A stretch of DNA of 64,000 bases from RPQJ01 sp963777725 (GTDB lineage: Bacteria; Pseudomonadota; Gammaproteobacteria; Steroidobacterales; Steroidobacteraceae): positions 1 to 64,000 of the forward strand of contig CAVZRR010000024.1 of NCBI GenBank assembly GCA_963777725.1. The letters run 5' to 3'. Below are positions 26,206 to 35,558 of the stretch, piece by piece (position 1 is the first letter of the stretch; each line of letters opens with the position of its first letter). Both the position numbers and the translations under genes were made by a program. Under the pieces are notes generated by a model that worked only from the letters and a program-made list of their open reading frames with translations, searched no databases and was not told the origin of the DNA.

Positions 26206-27378
26206 CGATCAAACCTTGCGGCAGACAGGAAGCCGATCGGCAACTCCGTCCGGCCCTGCAGCGCGAGGTCGACGAGTGCGTCACCCAGCGCGGGCGCGAG
26301 CTTGAAGCCGTGTCCCGACAGGCCCGCCGCGAAATGCGTGCGTCGGAGGTCGCGGCGCGTCCCGACCAGGAAATGCTCGTCCGGCGACATCGTGTAGATG
26401 CAGGTTGCGGCCGTGACCGGCGCGCCGGCCAGCCGCGGTGCGATGGAGCGATAGCTTTCGAGCAGTCGATCGACGTCGATGCCGGTGACCGGTGCCGCGC
26501 CCAGGTCCGGATCGACGAAGACGTTCGAGCCGTGGAATGCGACCTTCGGGTAGCGTGACGGCGACGTGCTGCCATCGGCGCCTGCGAGTGCCGCGGGATC
26601 CGGCGCGAGGCCGTAGATCGCAGGTTGCCCAGGACCGCGGTCGAACAGCCAGCACGGCATCGGCGACGCATCGATGCCCTCAGTCGGCGCGATCCAGGCC
26701 TGCACCTGGCGCGTCACCTCGAGCAGCGGTGCGAGCTCCGGAATCAGCTGTGACGTCCACGCGCCGGCCGCGATGATCACCGCATTGGCGCGCTCGCGGC
26801 CCAGGTCCGTTTCGACTGAGACTCCAGTCGCGTCCTCGACGACGCTTCGCACGCGGCTCGTCGTTCGCAACTCGGCACCCCGGGTGAGCGCGATCCGGAT
26901 CGACGCGTGCACGGTAGCCTCGGGACGCACGATGCCCGCGTCCGATTCGAACGCGCCGATCGCATTCTCCGCAAACGAGAACAACGGGAACCGGGCCTGC
27001 AACGCCCGGGCGTCCAGCGATTCGAGCGGCAGGCCCCACTGCTGCGCGGATGCCAGCGTCCCGCGCACGGTTGCGGAATCGTCCCGCCCGGCGACCAGCA
27101 TGCCGCAGCGGTGCAACAGGGCCGCGCCCGACTCGCGCTCAAGGGATTCGAAACGCGCCGTCGAATGCCGGAGCAGCGGCACGTAGTCCGGATGCTCGAA
27201 ATATGCATGGCGGAAAATGCGGGAATGGCCATGGCTCGAGCCTCGCGTGTGCGCAGGCGTCGAACTGCTCGATGCCAAGCACGCGCGCGCCACCCTCGCT
27301 GGCCGCCCGCAGCGCGGCACTGCCCACGGCACCCGCACCGACGACGATGATGTCCCACTTGCCCCCGGCCTCGGGCAT
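26202..27378 (-). pseudogene. SolA/sarcosine-oxidase-like FAD oxidoreductase, frameshifted near 27258
   Basis: The protein is split over two frames. The first (ATG 27378) gives MPEAGGKWDIIVVGAGAVGS, the FAD-binding Rossmann start, and runs to GIEQFD. Coding then continues in another frame with PAHTRGSSHGHSRIFRHAYF. Removing one base near 27258 would give FDPAHTRGSSHG, aligning without gaps with FDPPHTNGSHHG of monomeric sarcosine oxidase. The rest is complete: AVIIAAGAWTSQLIPEL and a C-terminal FAAGLSGHGFKLAPALGD. Members oxidise N-methyl amino acids, giving H2O2. The start codon overlaps the upstream stop (TAATG), and the stop overlaps dctQ. Because everything else is intact, a sequence error or very recent mutation is more likely than old decay. 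Confidence 0.8.
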
Positions 27379-29384
27379 TACTGCGCGGCGATGCTGTAGA
27401 CGAACGACGCCTTCGGTGCGCGCAACCACCGCTGCTGGATCTCGGCGCGCCGCGCCGCCCAGGCCGTGCCATCGGAGATCCACTGGTCCCGCGTCTTCTC
27501 AGCCAGCGCCCGGTCACCGCGCGCCTTGATGCCCAGCACGATCCGGGCGAGTTCGTCCTGCGCCGGCTTCCACTTCGCGATGTCCACGTCGAAGCAACCG
27601 ACATCCGTGCCGTTGGCGGCTTTCTGGTCGGGCTTCCAGGGCAGCACGCCGTTCGCGTTGAAGAACCCCATCTGGATCGCAGCGAGCTGCGAGTAGGGCT
27701 TCGGCTTGCCGTCGGCCGTGACCATGCCCTGCGCGATGTGGCCGAACGCCCAGATCACGTCGCGGATGTGCGTCCGCTCGGCATCCGCGGCGTCGAGCAA
27801 TCCGCGCTCGACGAGCCAGTCCGCGAAATAGAGTCCCGCGGTCTGCGACTTCAGTTCCTCGAGCGTCGAGGCGAGTGGTCCACCGAACACCTGGTCGTCC
27901 GTCTTGCCGTCGACGCGATACTCGTGCGCGGGCCCCAGGTTGTGCGACGCCTCGTGCAGCACCGTGGACAGCGTCAGGTGCCGCGGCGCCGGGTCAAACC
28001 GATCCATCGTGGCCTTGCAGAGCAACGACGCAGCCTGCTGGCGCAGCGTCGCCTCGCTGTCGGGATCGGTGTAGAGGTTGGTCATCGCAACCGTGCGCCC
28101 TCCGGACTCCGCGACCGGGCCCCAGTTCGGCAGCGATTGCCCGACCGTCGCACCGAGCGCGGACCGGCTGTCACCGGCATTGATCACGATGTCGATGAAG
28201 TCCGGCAGCTCGAATCCGACGGTGCGCGCCCGGTAGGGCGGCCCGGCCAGCCGGGCGAGCGCCGCTTCCATGTCGGCCTTTACTGGGTCGAGCTTCTTCT
28301 GCCACACCAGCGATTCCTGGTTGATGCGCGCGAAGGTCATGTGGAACCCGGCCTTGCGCGAGCACGGCTCGAAATAGACCTCGTCGGGCCCGACGCGCAG
28401 ATACCACTTGGAGTTCGTCGCCGTCATCGCCTTCCAGGCGGCGTCCGCCTTGAACCAGCTGCCGTCGAGGAAAGCCTTTGCGGCCGCTTCGAGGTAGGTC
28501 TTGAAGGCCGACTCGGACGGGTCGCCGTCGAGCACGCGAGCGGCGGCGAGCAATTCCTTGCTGGCGGCCTGCATGTCGTCGGCGAAGGCCACCTCGTAGG
28601 GCACGGCAACGAGTTCGTCGGTTGCCGCCTTGCCGTCCGCACGGCCGTCGTCCTTGTGGCGCACGACGACGAAGGGAGCCATCAGCGCTTCTGCATCCGG
28701 ACGCGTTTCGAGCACTTCGCAGAACTTCGGGTCGGCCTGGATCGAAGCGGGGTAGATGCCCGAGATCCTCTGCGGCTTGTCGGCGAGCGCACTGCACGCC
28801 GGGTTCGTCTCGGTGCGCGGCGCCTCGCAGAACGGACCCTGGTTGCGGAAGAACAGCGCCCGCGACGCGGTATCGTCGGCGGGGATCCGCTCGTCGAGAC
28901 CGAGCGCGCCGGTCTGCCGCGCATAGAGCCGCTCGACGAGGCGCGCGACTTTTTCGAGATGTGCCGCGAGCCGCTGGTCGCGCGGGTCTGGCAGCGTCGT
29001 CTGCACGAGCGTCGGCCGGCCCTGCGCCAGTTCGTCGAGCACGACCTCGCGTCGCAATCGCTCGTCGGCGCCGAGTCCGGCCAGCGAGGGGCGCTGGCGC
29101 AGCTTGTCGTAGACCGCGTCGAAGTGAGGCGTGAACGCGCCGTCCTTGACGAATCGCGTGCGGTCCCCGTCGCCGAGGCCCCAGAGGATCGCGAGTTCCG
29201 CCGGCTCGAGCGCCCCGTTGCGATTGGCATCGCTGATCCAGAAGAGCGGTTCCGCCCACTCCACGGCGCGGCGGTTGAATTCGAGGCGCTCGATCGCGGC
29301 GTAGCGGCCTGGCGCTGGCGTCTGCGCATGCGAGGTCGGGAGGGCCAGCAGGCCCAAGACGATACTGAGGGTCAGATGACGCAC
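27378..29384 (-). CDS. Secreted M49 (dipeptidyl peptidase III)-like zinc peptidase with EF-hand loop
   Basis: 668 residues from a GTG at 29384 with GGAG six bases upstream; the signal peptide is VRHLTLSIVLGLLALPTSHA. A canonical calcium EF-hand loop, DANRNGALEPAE, lies about residue 50. The zinc site is VLHEASHNLGP with a downstream acidic helix LEELKSQTAGLYF, the arrangement seen in DPP III relatives; here the motif is H-E-x-x-H rather than H-E-x-x-x-H. C-terminal residues include FGHIAQGMV. It likely cleaves peptides in the periplasm. It is first in an operon with the SolA-like oxidase and TRAP permeases, which suggests that products are imported and oxidised (inference). Confidence 0.75.
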   Translation of the reverse strand: MRHLTLSIVLGLLALPTSHAQTPAPGRYAAIERLEFNRRAVEWAEPLFWISDANRNGALEPAELAILWGLGDGDRTRFVKDGAFTPHFDAVYDKLRQRPSLAGLGADERLRREVVLDELAQGRPTLVQTTLPDPRDQRLAAHLEKVARLVERLYARQTGALGLDERIPADDTASRALFFRNQGPFCEAPRTETNPACSALADKPQRISGIYPASIQADPKFCEVLETRPDAEALMAPFVVVRHKDDGRADGKAATDELVAVPYEVAFADDMQAASKELLAAARVLDGDPSESAFKTYLEAAAKAFLDGSWFKADAAWKAMTATNSKWYLRVGPDEVYFEPCSRKAGFHMTFARINQESLVWQKKLDPVKADMEAALARLAGPPYRARTVGFELPDFIDIVINAGDSRSALGATVGQSLPNWGPVAESGGRTVAMTNLYTDPDSEATLRQQAASLLCKATMDRFDPAPRHLTLSTVLHEASHNLGPAHEYRVDGKTDDQVFGGPLASTLEELKSQTAGLYFADWLVERGLLDAADAERTHIRDVIWAFGHIAQGMVTADGKPKPYSQLAAIQMGFFNANGVLPWKPDQKAANGTDVGCFDVDIAKWKPAQDELARIVLGIKARGDRALAEKTRDQWISDGTAWAARRAEIQQRWLRAPKASFVYSIAAQ

Positions 29385-29482
29385 GCGTGTCTCCAGGATC
29401 AAGAGTTCGGATGCCGGACAGGTTGCGCGCAGTATAGTGCGGCTCTGTCGCCAAGCGACCGAACGGAACCAGGAGCCGGCGG

Positions 29483-29899
29483 ATGGGGGCTGAGTCGGGA
29501 CTGATGGGGCACGCAACGCGGGCGTTCGTCCGGATCGTCGCGACGGTCGTCGTCGCCTATGCGATCGCCACGGCCGTCCGCTTCGGTCTCGTCGAGCGCG
29601 ACGACCTCGGACCGATCTGCCAGTCCGCGGCGTCGCCGTGGTGGTGCGAGCTGCGCATGCTGGTCATCCGCGGCTTCCTCGACGACGTCTACGGGCGCGC
29701 GAGCCTGGTCCTCGCGGCGCTGGCGATCTGGCGGCGGTCAGCGGTCGCTGCCACGCTCGCCATCGCGATCGGCACCTTCGGCATGGTGCTCTACAGCTTC
29801 ACGTGGTCCGGCATCGGGATGCTCGGCGGCGCCCTGGTGCTGGCGCGACTGCAGGGCCAGTGGCAGCAGCACGCCCAGTCCGAGCAGCGCACTGGTTAG
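29483..29899 (+). CDS. Small multi-pass membrane protein, unknown
   Basis: 138 residues with three or four hydrophobic helices (AFVRIVATVVVAYAIATAVRF, ASLVLAALAIWR, SAVAATLAIAIGTFGMVLYSF, GIGMLGGALVLARL). AGGAG lies upstream of the ATG. I do not recognise a named family; it looks like an integral membrane protein of the inner membrane. Its last 162 bases run antisense to the 3' end of the GH17 gene, where the minus-strand tail looks random, so this gene appears to be the genuine coding strand there. Confidence 0.6.
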   Translation: MGAESGLMGHATRAFVRIVATVVVAYAIATAVRFGLVERDDLGPICQSAASPWWCELRMLVIRGFLDDVYGRASLVLAALAIWRRSAVAATLAIAIGTFGMVLYSFTWSGIGMLGGALVLARLQGQWQQHAQSEQRTG

Positions 29900-31411
29900 G
29901 CCCCAACCGATCGACCGGCCGTTCTGGAAGCGCTCGAGCAACGGAATGAGCACGCCAGCCATGACGAGCCAGGCCGCGAGCACGACCTCGTCGGTGGCCC
30001 GCCGTGAGCGGAGGTCCGCGGCGCGACCTTGCGGGCCGAGGATCGCGGTGATCGCGACGCCGAGCGCGGCCGGCAGGAACACCCAGACCGGGAAGTCCCG
30101 GTGTCGCCCGGCGAAGACCAGGCCGAGGCACACGTAGGCGCCGCACAGCAGCAACAGCAGGACCAGCCAGCGCGGCAGCGGGTCGCGGGTCGCACTTGCC
30201 GAGGCCAGTGCGCGGACTGAGTGCCCGAAAGCCAGCCAGCCGGCTGCCGTGATTCCCAGCGTGGCGAGCCAGTCGATCGGCGCGACGTTGCCGGCTTGGA
30301 GATACAGCCACTGCCGCGCGCCAATCGCGACCAGCAACGCTGCTGCGCTGGCAAAGGCGAGGCTGCGGCGCAGGCGCAAGGTCCCGCCGCTGCCAAGCCA
30401 TCCGGCGAAAAACCCGACCGCAGCGCCAGCCAACGCGATCGCTACGACGGCCCGGCCTTGCGGGGCCTCGGCGACCGGCCCGAGCCACGGAAATTTCTCG
30501 CGCCGCTGACTGTCGTAGAGCCCCCAGTACCCGCCCACGGTGCCCTCCGGCGCGCGCTTCCAGGGCTGGTCGAACGCTTCGATCAGGTTGTAGTCGATGC
30601 CGCGACGTTCGGCGAGCGCGGTGAATCCACGCAGGTAACGTGCCTGGTTGACGCGACCGGGCTCGATGGCGCCGCGCGGCCGTCCGGCGCTCGGCCAGCC
30701 CGTCTCGCCAATCAGCACGTCCTTGCCGGGAAAGGTGCGCTGCATTTCGGCGTACAAGGCGTCCACGTAAGGGATCACTGCATCGATGCCCACCGGTTCG
30801 TCGTCCCAGTACGGGATGATGTGCACCGTGACGAACGAGACCGCCTGCGCAAGTGAACGATGCTTGACCCAGAAGCCCCAGACGTCGGCGTAGGTCACGG
30901 GCATTCCGGTCGCGTCCCCGACGCGGCGAATCAGCACCGCCAGTTGCTCCGGGGTCAATTCGTGGCGCAGCAGCACTTCGTTGCCGACCACGATGGCGCG
31001 GACGCTGTCGCGGTGGCGCTGCGCCGTGTCGATCACGAGCGCGACCTCGCGTTCATTGTGCTGCGCATCGCCGCCGATCCAGGCCCCGAGCAGCACCTCG
31101 AGCCCGAGTTCGCGCGCGATCGCCGGCACCTGGTCGAACCCGTCGGCCACCGTGTACGTGCGCACGCAGTCCGTCCGCTGAGCGAGCAACGCGAGATCGC
31201 GCTGCAACTGCTCGCGGGTCACGCCGCCCGGGTTGCGGGCGCCCGCATCGGAGGGCGCATACGAGATGCATTGCAGGCGACTGTTCGTGCCGTCGGCTAT
31301 CGGCACGGGCTGCGCGTCGAGCCACCAGCCGCCGAGCAAGGCCAGTGCGGTCGCGACGACCGCCGCGACGAGCCAGTCCGCCGACGACGCTGACAGGCGG
31401 GGCCGCGGCAC
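29738..31411 (-). CDS. GH17 glycosidase/transglycosylase domain with C-terminal membrane region
   Basis: 557 residues, GTG start sharing its first base with the upstream stop (TAGTG). A membrane helix (~13-32) precedes a family 17 glycosyl hydrolase domain: LQCISYAPSDAG, CVRTYTVADGFDQVP, acid/base glutamate in AIVVGNEVLLRHE and nucleophile in DVLIGETGWPSAG. From ~320 there are about seven helices. Bacterial GH17 proteins act on beta-1,3-glucans, often together with GT2 synthases; no GT2 is fused here. The last ~45 residues are hydrophilic and antisense to the gene at 29483, suggesting that an original stop codon was lost. Confidence 0.82.
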   Translation of the reverse strand: MPRPRLSASSADWLVAAVVATALALLGGWWLDAQPVPIADGTNSRLQCISYAPSDAGARNPGGVTREQLQRDLALLAQRTDCVRTYTVADGFDQVPAIARELGLEVLLGAWIGGDAQHNEREVALVIDTAQRHRDSVRAIVVGNEVLLRHELTPEQLAVLIRRVGDATGMPVTYADVWGFWVKHRSLAQAVSFVTVHIIPYWDDEPVGIDAVIPYVDALYAEMQRTFPGKDVLIGETGWPSAGRPRGAIEPGRVNQARYLRGFTALAERRGIDYNLIEAFDQPWKRAPEGTVGGYWGLYDSQRREKFPWLGPVAEAPQGRAVVAIALAGAAVGFFAGWLGSGGTLRLRRSLAFASAAALLVAIGARQWLYLQAGNVAPIDWLATLGITAAGWLAFGHSVRALASASATRDPLPRWLVLLLLLCGAYVCLGLVFAGRHRDFPVWVFLPAALGVAITAILGPQGRAADLRSRRATDEVVLAAWLVMAGVLIPLLERFQNGRSIGWGLTSALLGLGVLLPLALQSRQHQGAAEHPDAGPREAVEHHAEGADRDGERGSDR

Positions 31412-33480
31412 TAGCGGCCCTTGACGGTCGCGAGCGCCTCCTCGGTGGCTGCAAGCAGCGCGGCGGGACCGACCGGCGCACCCGTCGCGCGCTCCATCCA
31501 GAGGTCCGGCGTGAGCCGTCCCTGCCGGCTCATCCGCTCGAACTCGCCGCCGAGGTCGCCCTTGCGCCGCACCTGCTGCTTGATCTGCAGCGCGATCATG
31601 ACGCCGATCGGGTAGTCGGGCAGGTAGAGGCCCGACGAGATCATGTGCGAATAGACCGCGAGCAGCACGACGTCGCGCCGGCCGAACACCTTGGCGAAGT
31701 ACTCGTTCCAGACGTCGCGCGCGATCTGCAGCGTCGCCTCGCGCAGCTCGGCCGGCGTCGCCTCCGGGTGCGCGTACATCCAGCGCCAGACGCGCATGTC
31801 CACCAGGGCCACGCCCGAGATCTCGAGGGCGCCCCAGAAATCGTCCAGCACGCCATAAGCGTCGGTGGTCGCGTCGGGTTTCGAGAGGCCGAGCAGCTCG
31901 AGGTCGCGATCCTGGAACACGAACGCGAGCGCCTCGGTGAACGCGGTGTTCGGCACGCCGTTCAGGCCGTGGAACGGCACGTCGTAGAGCGAGAAGGTCT
32001 GCTCGACGTTGTGGCCGAGCTCGTGCACCGCGATGTTGTAACCCTTGTAGTCCATGCCGTCCTTGCCGACGCGGGTGCGCAGGCGCGCCTTGTCGCCGCG
32101 CCGTGCCGCACCCCAGGCGTGGCCTGCGCCACGCGCCGGATCGACGGCGATGCGTTCGGACAGGTACTGCGCGCGCTCCGGCGTGAAGCCGAGTCCGGTC
32201 AGGATGTTCGGCAGGTCCGCGGCGAACGCGTCCGCCGTCGGGTACTTGCGCCGCGTGATCTCGTCGAGCTGCGCCTCGGTATAGGTGCCGCGCGGCCGGA
32301 AGCCGTTGTACCAGATGTCGAACGGCTCGAGCGGCCGGCCGAGCCGCGACTCGATCAGCGCGGCGACGCGCGGCATCAGCGGCGACGAGAGCACCTCGAC
32401 GAGCATCTTCTCGACCCGCGCTTCGGGCAGTTCACGGTCTTCCTCGAAACGGCGCGCGATGTGGCTCGGCGCCGCGGGCGAATACGGGTCGGCGAGCCGG
32501 GTGGCGCGGTAGATGTCGAGCAGCTTCGCGTAGCGGGTGTCGGGCTCGCGTTCCGCCGTGACGGCGCCCTGCGTCTTCGGCCGGTCGCTGTCCTGGGCGG
32601 CGGCCGGCGCCACCGTGTTCGCGCGCGGTGCCCAGTCGACGTGCGGATTGTCGATGACGGCTGCGGGGATCGTCTGCGTGACGATGCGTTCCATGACGTC
32701 TGCGATCATGCGCTGGCGGGGCAGGCCGGCCGGATCCGAGTACTGGGCCTTCAATTCATCGCGCAGGTTCCAGTGCGTGATCAGCCGCTGGCCGGCGGGG
32801 AACAGGCGTTCGCCGCGCTCGTCGAGCAGGTGATGCATCCAGATGTTGTACGAGGCGATGTAGCTGTCGGCGGCGGAATAAGCGGTCGCGATCTGCTGCG
32901 ACACGGCGGCCGGGACGCGCTTTGCGTAGCGATCGGCCAGGCGGGCCTCGGCCCACTGCTGCGGCGTCCACTGCGGGCCGTCGCGCAACTTCTCGTCGAG
33001 CGTCGCGAGCGGGAAATTGAGCAGCACGACGAACGCGATCTTGTTGGCGAAGAAATCGTCGTTGACGTGAGCAAACGGATCGTAGCCCGCGAACAGCTCG
33101 TCGTAGGGCTCGACGGGCCCGAGGTCGAGGTCGGTCTGCCACCGGAACGCGAGCATCATGCCGAGCAGCGAGCCGCCCATCTGCTCGTGCAGACCGTCGA
33201 GGCGGCGGAACATCGCATCGCGTCGCGCCTCGTCCGGGGCGAAATGCTGCCGCACGAACGCCTCGAACGCGACGGCATCGCCGTCTTCCTCGCGCCATAG
33301 TTTCGCGACCTGCCGGACGCCACGCTCGGCGCGCGGTCGAACGGATTCGCCGTGGGCTGTCACGAGAGCGGCGGTGGCCTGCCTGGCTGCGCCGTCGAGC
33401 CAGGCGACGGGCTGCGCGACCGACGTTTGTGCGACGAGTGCGAGCAACAAGCTCAGGGCGGCGGCCAGCGGTGAACGCAT
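31411..33480 (-). CDS. Secreted zinc metallopeptidase (HEXXH gluzincin, M2/M3-like)
   Basis: 689 residues with a signal peptide (MRSPLAAALSLLLALVAQTSVA). The catalytic site is NIAVHELGHNVEQ with the likely third ligand in AFTEALAFVF about 25 residues later, as in the M2/M3 peptidase group. The region around it (KDGMDYKGYNIAVHEL, FSLYDVPFHGLNGVPNTAF) resembles oligopeptidases. It is probably periplasmic and degrades peptides. Its stop overlaps the GH17 start by one base, so the two are co-translated; phaB lies 50 bases upstream. Confidence 0.78.
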   Translation of the reverse strand: MRSPLAAALSLLLALVAQTSVAQPVAWLDGAARQATAALVTAHGESVRPRAERGVRQVAKLWREEDGDAVAFEAFVRQHFAPDEARRDAMFRRLDGLHEQMGGSLLGMMLAFRWQTDLDLGPVEPYDELFAGYDPFAHVNDDFFANKIAFVVLLNFPLATLDEKLRDGPQWTPQQWAEARLADRYAKRVPAAVSQQIATAYSAADSYIASYNIWMHHLLDERGERLFPAGQRLITHWNLRDELKAQYSDPAGLPRQRMIADVMERIVTQTIPAAVIDNPHVDWAPRANTVAPAAAQDSDRPKTQGAVTAEREPDTRYAKLLDIYRATRLADPYSPAAPSHIARRFEEDRELPEARVEKMLVEVLSSPLMPRVAALIESRLGRPLEPFDIWYNGFRPRGTYTEAQLDEITRRKYPTADAFAADLPNILTGLGFTPERAQYLSERIAVDPARGAGHAWGAARRGDKARLRTRVGKDGMDYKGYNIAVHELGHNVEQTFSLYDVPFHGLNGVPNTAFTEALAFVFQDRDLELLGLSKPDATTDAYGVLDDFWGALEISGVALVDMRVWRWMYAHPEATPAELREATLQIARDVWNEYFAKVFGRRDVVLLAVYSHMISSGLYLPDYPIGVMIALQIKQQVRRKGDLGGEFERMSRQGRLTPDLWMERATGAPVGPAALLAATEEALATVKGR

Positions 33481-33529
33481 GGGGATGACCCGCGGTGTGG
33501 GAGTTGGCCGCGAAGGATACGCGTTCCGC

Positions 33530-34276
33530 TCAGCTCATGTGCAGGCCGCCGTTCAGCGAGAAATCCGCGCCCGTGGCGAAACCCGATTCGTCGGATGCGA
33601 GCCAGGCGACGATGGACGCGATCTCCTCGGGCGTGCCGAGCCGTTTCACTGGAATCGTCGCGATGATCTTCTCCAGCGCCTCCGGCTTGACGGCCCGGAC
33701 CATGTCGGTACCGATGTAACCCGGTGAGACGGTGTTGACCGTGACGCCCTTCGACGCGAGTTCCTGCGCGAGCGCCATCGTGAAGCCGTGGATGCCGGCC
33801 TTGGCGGTCGAATAGTTGGTTTGCCCGAACTGGCCCTTCTGGCCGTTCACCGAGGAGATGTTGATGATGCGGCCCCAGCCCTTCTCGAGCATGTCGTCGA
33901 TGACCTGCTTGGTGACGTGGAACAGGCTGTTCAGGTTGGTCTCGATGACCTCGTGCCACTGCTCGTTGGTCATCTTGCGGAACAAGCAGTCGCGCGTGAT
34001 GCCGGCATTGTTGATCAGCACGTCCGCGGGACCGTGCTCGGCCCGCACCTTCTCGAAGGCCGCCCGGGTCGAATCCCAGTTCGAGACGTTGCCCTCCGAG
34101 GCGTACACCTCGTAGCCCTGCGCGTGCATTTCCGCGAGCCAACGGTCCTTGCGGGGCGATCCCGGGCCGCAACCGGCGATGACCTTGAAGCCGGACTTGC
34201 AGAGACGTTGCGAGATGGCCGTGCCGATGCCGCCCATGCCGCCGGTCACGTAGGCGATTTTTCTCGTGTCGGTCAT
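33530..34276 (-). CDS. phaB: Acetoacetyl-CoA reductase
   Basis: 248 residues from ATG 34276, with AGGAG upstream. A short-chain dehydrogenase: TGGMGGIG cofactor loop, NNAGITRD, and the Ser-Tyr-Lys site in ISSVNGQKGQFGQTNYSTAKAG. The GQFGQTNYSTAKAG stretch and C-terminal GADFSLNGGLHMS are characteristic of PhaB, which uses NADPH to make (R)-3-hydroxybutyryl-CoA for PHB. It follows phaA by 16 bases. No phaC synthase is in the window. Confidence 0.95.
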   Translation of the reverse strand: MTDTRKIAYVTGGMGGIGTAISQRLCKSGFKVIAGCGPGSPRKDRWLAEMHAQGYEVYASEGNVSNWDSTRAAFEKVRAEHGPADVLINNAGITRDCLFRKMTNEQWHEVIETNLNSLFHVTKQVIDDMLEKGWGRIINISSVNGQKGQFGQTNYSTAKAGIHGFTMALAQELASKGVTVNTVSPGYIGTDMVRAVKPEALEKIIATIPVKRLGTPEEIASIVAWLASDESGFATGADFSLNGGLHMS

Positions 34277-34292
34277 GTTGCGTGCTCCTGAT

Positions 34293-35471
34293 TCAACGCT
34301 CGACCGCGAGCGCGATGCCCATGCCGCCGCCGATGCAGAGCGAGGCGAGGCCGCGGTGGGCGTCACGCCGTCGCAGTTCGTGCAGCAAGGTCACGAGAAT
34401 GCGGCAGCCCGAGGCGCCGATCGGGTGCCCGATCGCGATGGCGCCGCCGTTGACGTTGATGCGGTCCGGATCCCAGCCCATCTCCTGGTTGACCGCGCAG
34501 GCCTGTGCCGCGAACGCCTCGTTGATCTCGAGCAGGTCGAGGTCGCCGGCGGTCCAGCCGGCGCGTTCGAGGCAGCGGCGCGACGCGGGCACGGGGCCCA
34601 TTCCCATGTAGGCTGGGTCGAGTCCGGCGGAGGCGTAGGCACGGATCCGCGCCAGCGGTTCGAGGCCGAGCGCCGCTGCGCGCGCCTCCGACATCACCAG
34701 CACCGCGGCTGCGCCGTCATTGATGCCCGACGCATTGGCCGCCGTCACACTGCCGTCCTTCGCAAACGCGGGCTTGAGTCCGCTCATGCTGGCAAGCGTG
34801 GCGCCGTGGCGCACGAACTCGTCCTGCTCGAAGACGACGGGATCGCCCTTCCGCTGCGGGATCCTGACCGGCACGATCTCGTCCCGGAATCGCCCGGCCT
34901 TCTGCGCCGCCTCGGCCTTGTTCTGGCTCGCGACCGCGAATCGATCCTGCTGCTCTCGCGTGATGCCGTGGCGCCGCGCGACGTTCTCCGCGGTCATGCC
35001 CATGTGGTACTGGTTGAACGCGTCCCAGAGGCCGTCGCGAATCATGCTGTCGACGGCCTGCACGTCGCCCATGCGCCAGCCGTCCCGGGAGCCGGGCAGC
35101 ACGTGCGGCGCCTGGCTCATGCTCTCCTGGCCGCCGGCGACGATCACCTCGGCGTCGCCCGCCGCAATCGCCTGTGCAGCCAGCGCAACGGCCTTCAAGC
35201 CGGAGCCGCAGACCTTGTTGATGGTCATCGCCGGAACGTGCTCGGGCAGTCCCGCGCCGAGCGACGCCTGGCGCGCGGGATTCTGGCCGCAGCCGGCGGC
35301 GAGCACCTGGCCCATGATGACCTCGTCGACCCGCACGGGGTCCACCTGGGCTCGCGCGAGCGACTCGCGAATCACGATGGCACCGAGGTTGACGGCCGAT
35401 TGTCCGGCGAGACCGCCGCCAAACTTGCCGACTGCGGTCCGCACGGCGGACACGATCACGACGCTGGTCAT
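34293..35471 (-). CDS. phaA: Acetyl-CoA acetyltransferase (beta-ketothiolase)
   Basis: 392 residues, the standard thiolase length, from ATG 35471. It condenses two acetyl-CoA to acetoacetyl-CoA. The nucleophile cysteine is in INKVCGSGLKAV, the histidine in NVNGGAIAIGHPIGASG, and the second cysteine in LCIGGGMG. It forms an operon with phaB and together they provide precursor for polyhydroxybutyrate. Residues such as GGQESMSQAPHVLPGSRDGW are typical of PhaA. Confidence 0.95.
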   Translation of the reverse strand: MTSVVIVSAVRTAVGKFGGGLAGQSAVNLGAIVIRESLARAQVDPVRVDEVIMGQVLAAGCGQNPARQASLGAGLPEHVPAMTINKVCGSGLKAVALAAQAIAAGDAEVIVAGGQESMSQAPHVLPGSRDGWRMGDVQAVDSMIRDGLWDAFNQYHMGMTAENVARRHGITREQQDRFAVASQNKAEAAQKAGRFRDEIVPVRIPQRKGDPVVFEQDEFVRHGATLASMSGLKPAFAKDGSVTAANASGINDGAAAVLVMSEARAAALGLEPLARIRAYASAGLDPAYMGMGPVPASRRCLERAGWTAGDLDLLEINEAFAAQACAVNQEMGWDPDRINVNGGAIAIGHPIGASGCRILVTLLHELRRRDAHRGLASLCIGGGMGIALAVER

Positions 35472-35558
35472 GGTGCGGCTCCGTCGCTGATCAGGAACGG
35501 TGATGCTACGACCGCGGCGGCCGAGCCACAATGCGACTTTTGTTGCGCCCCTGGTTCG

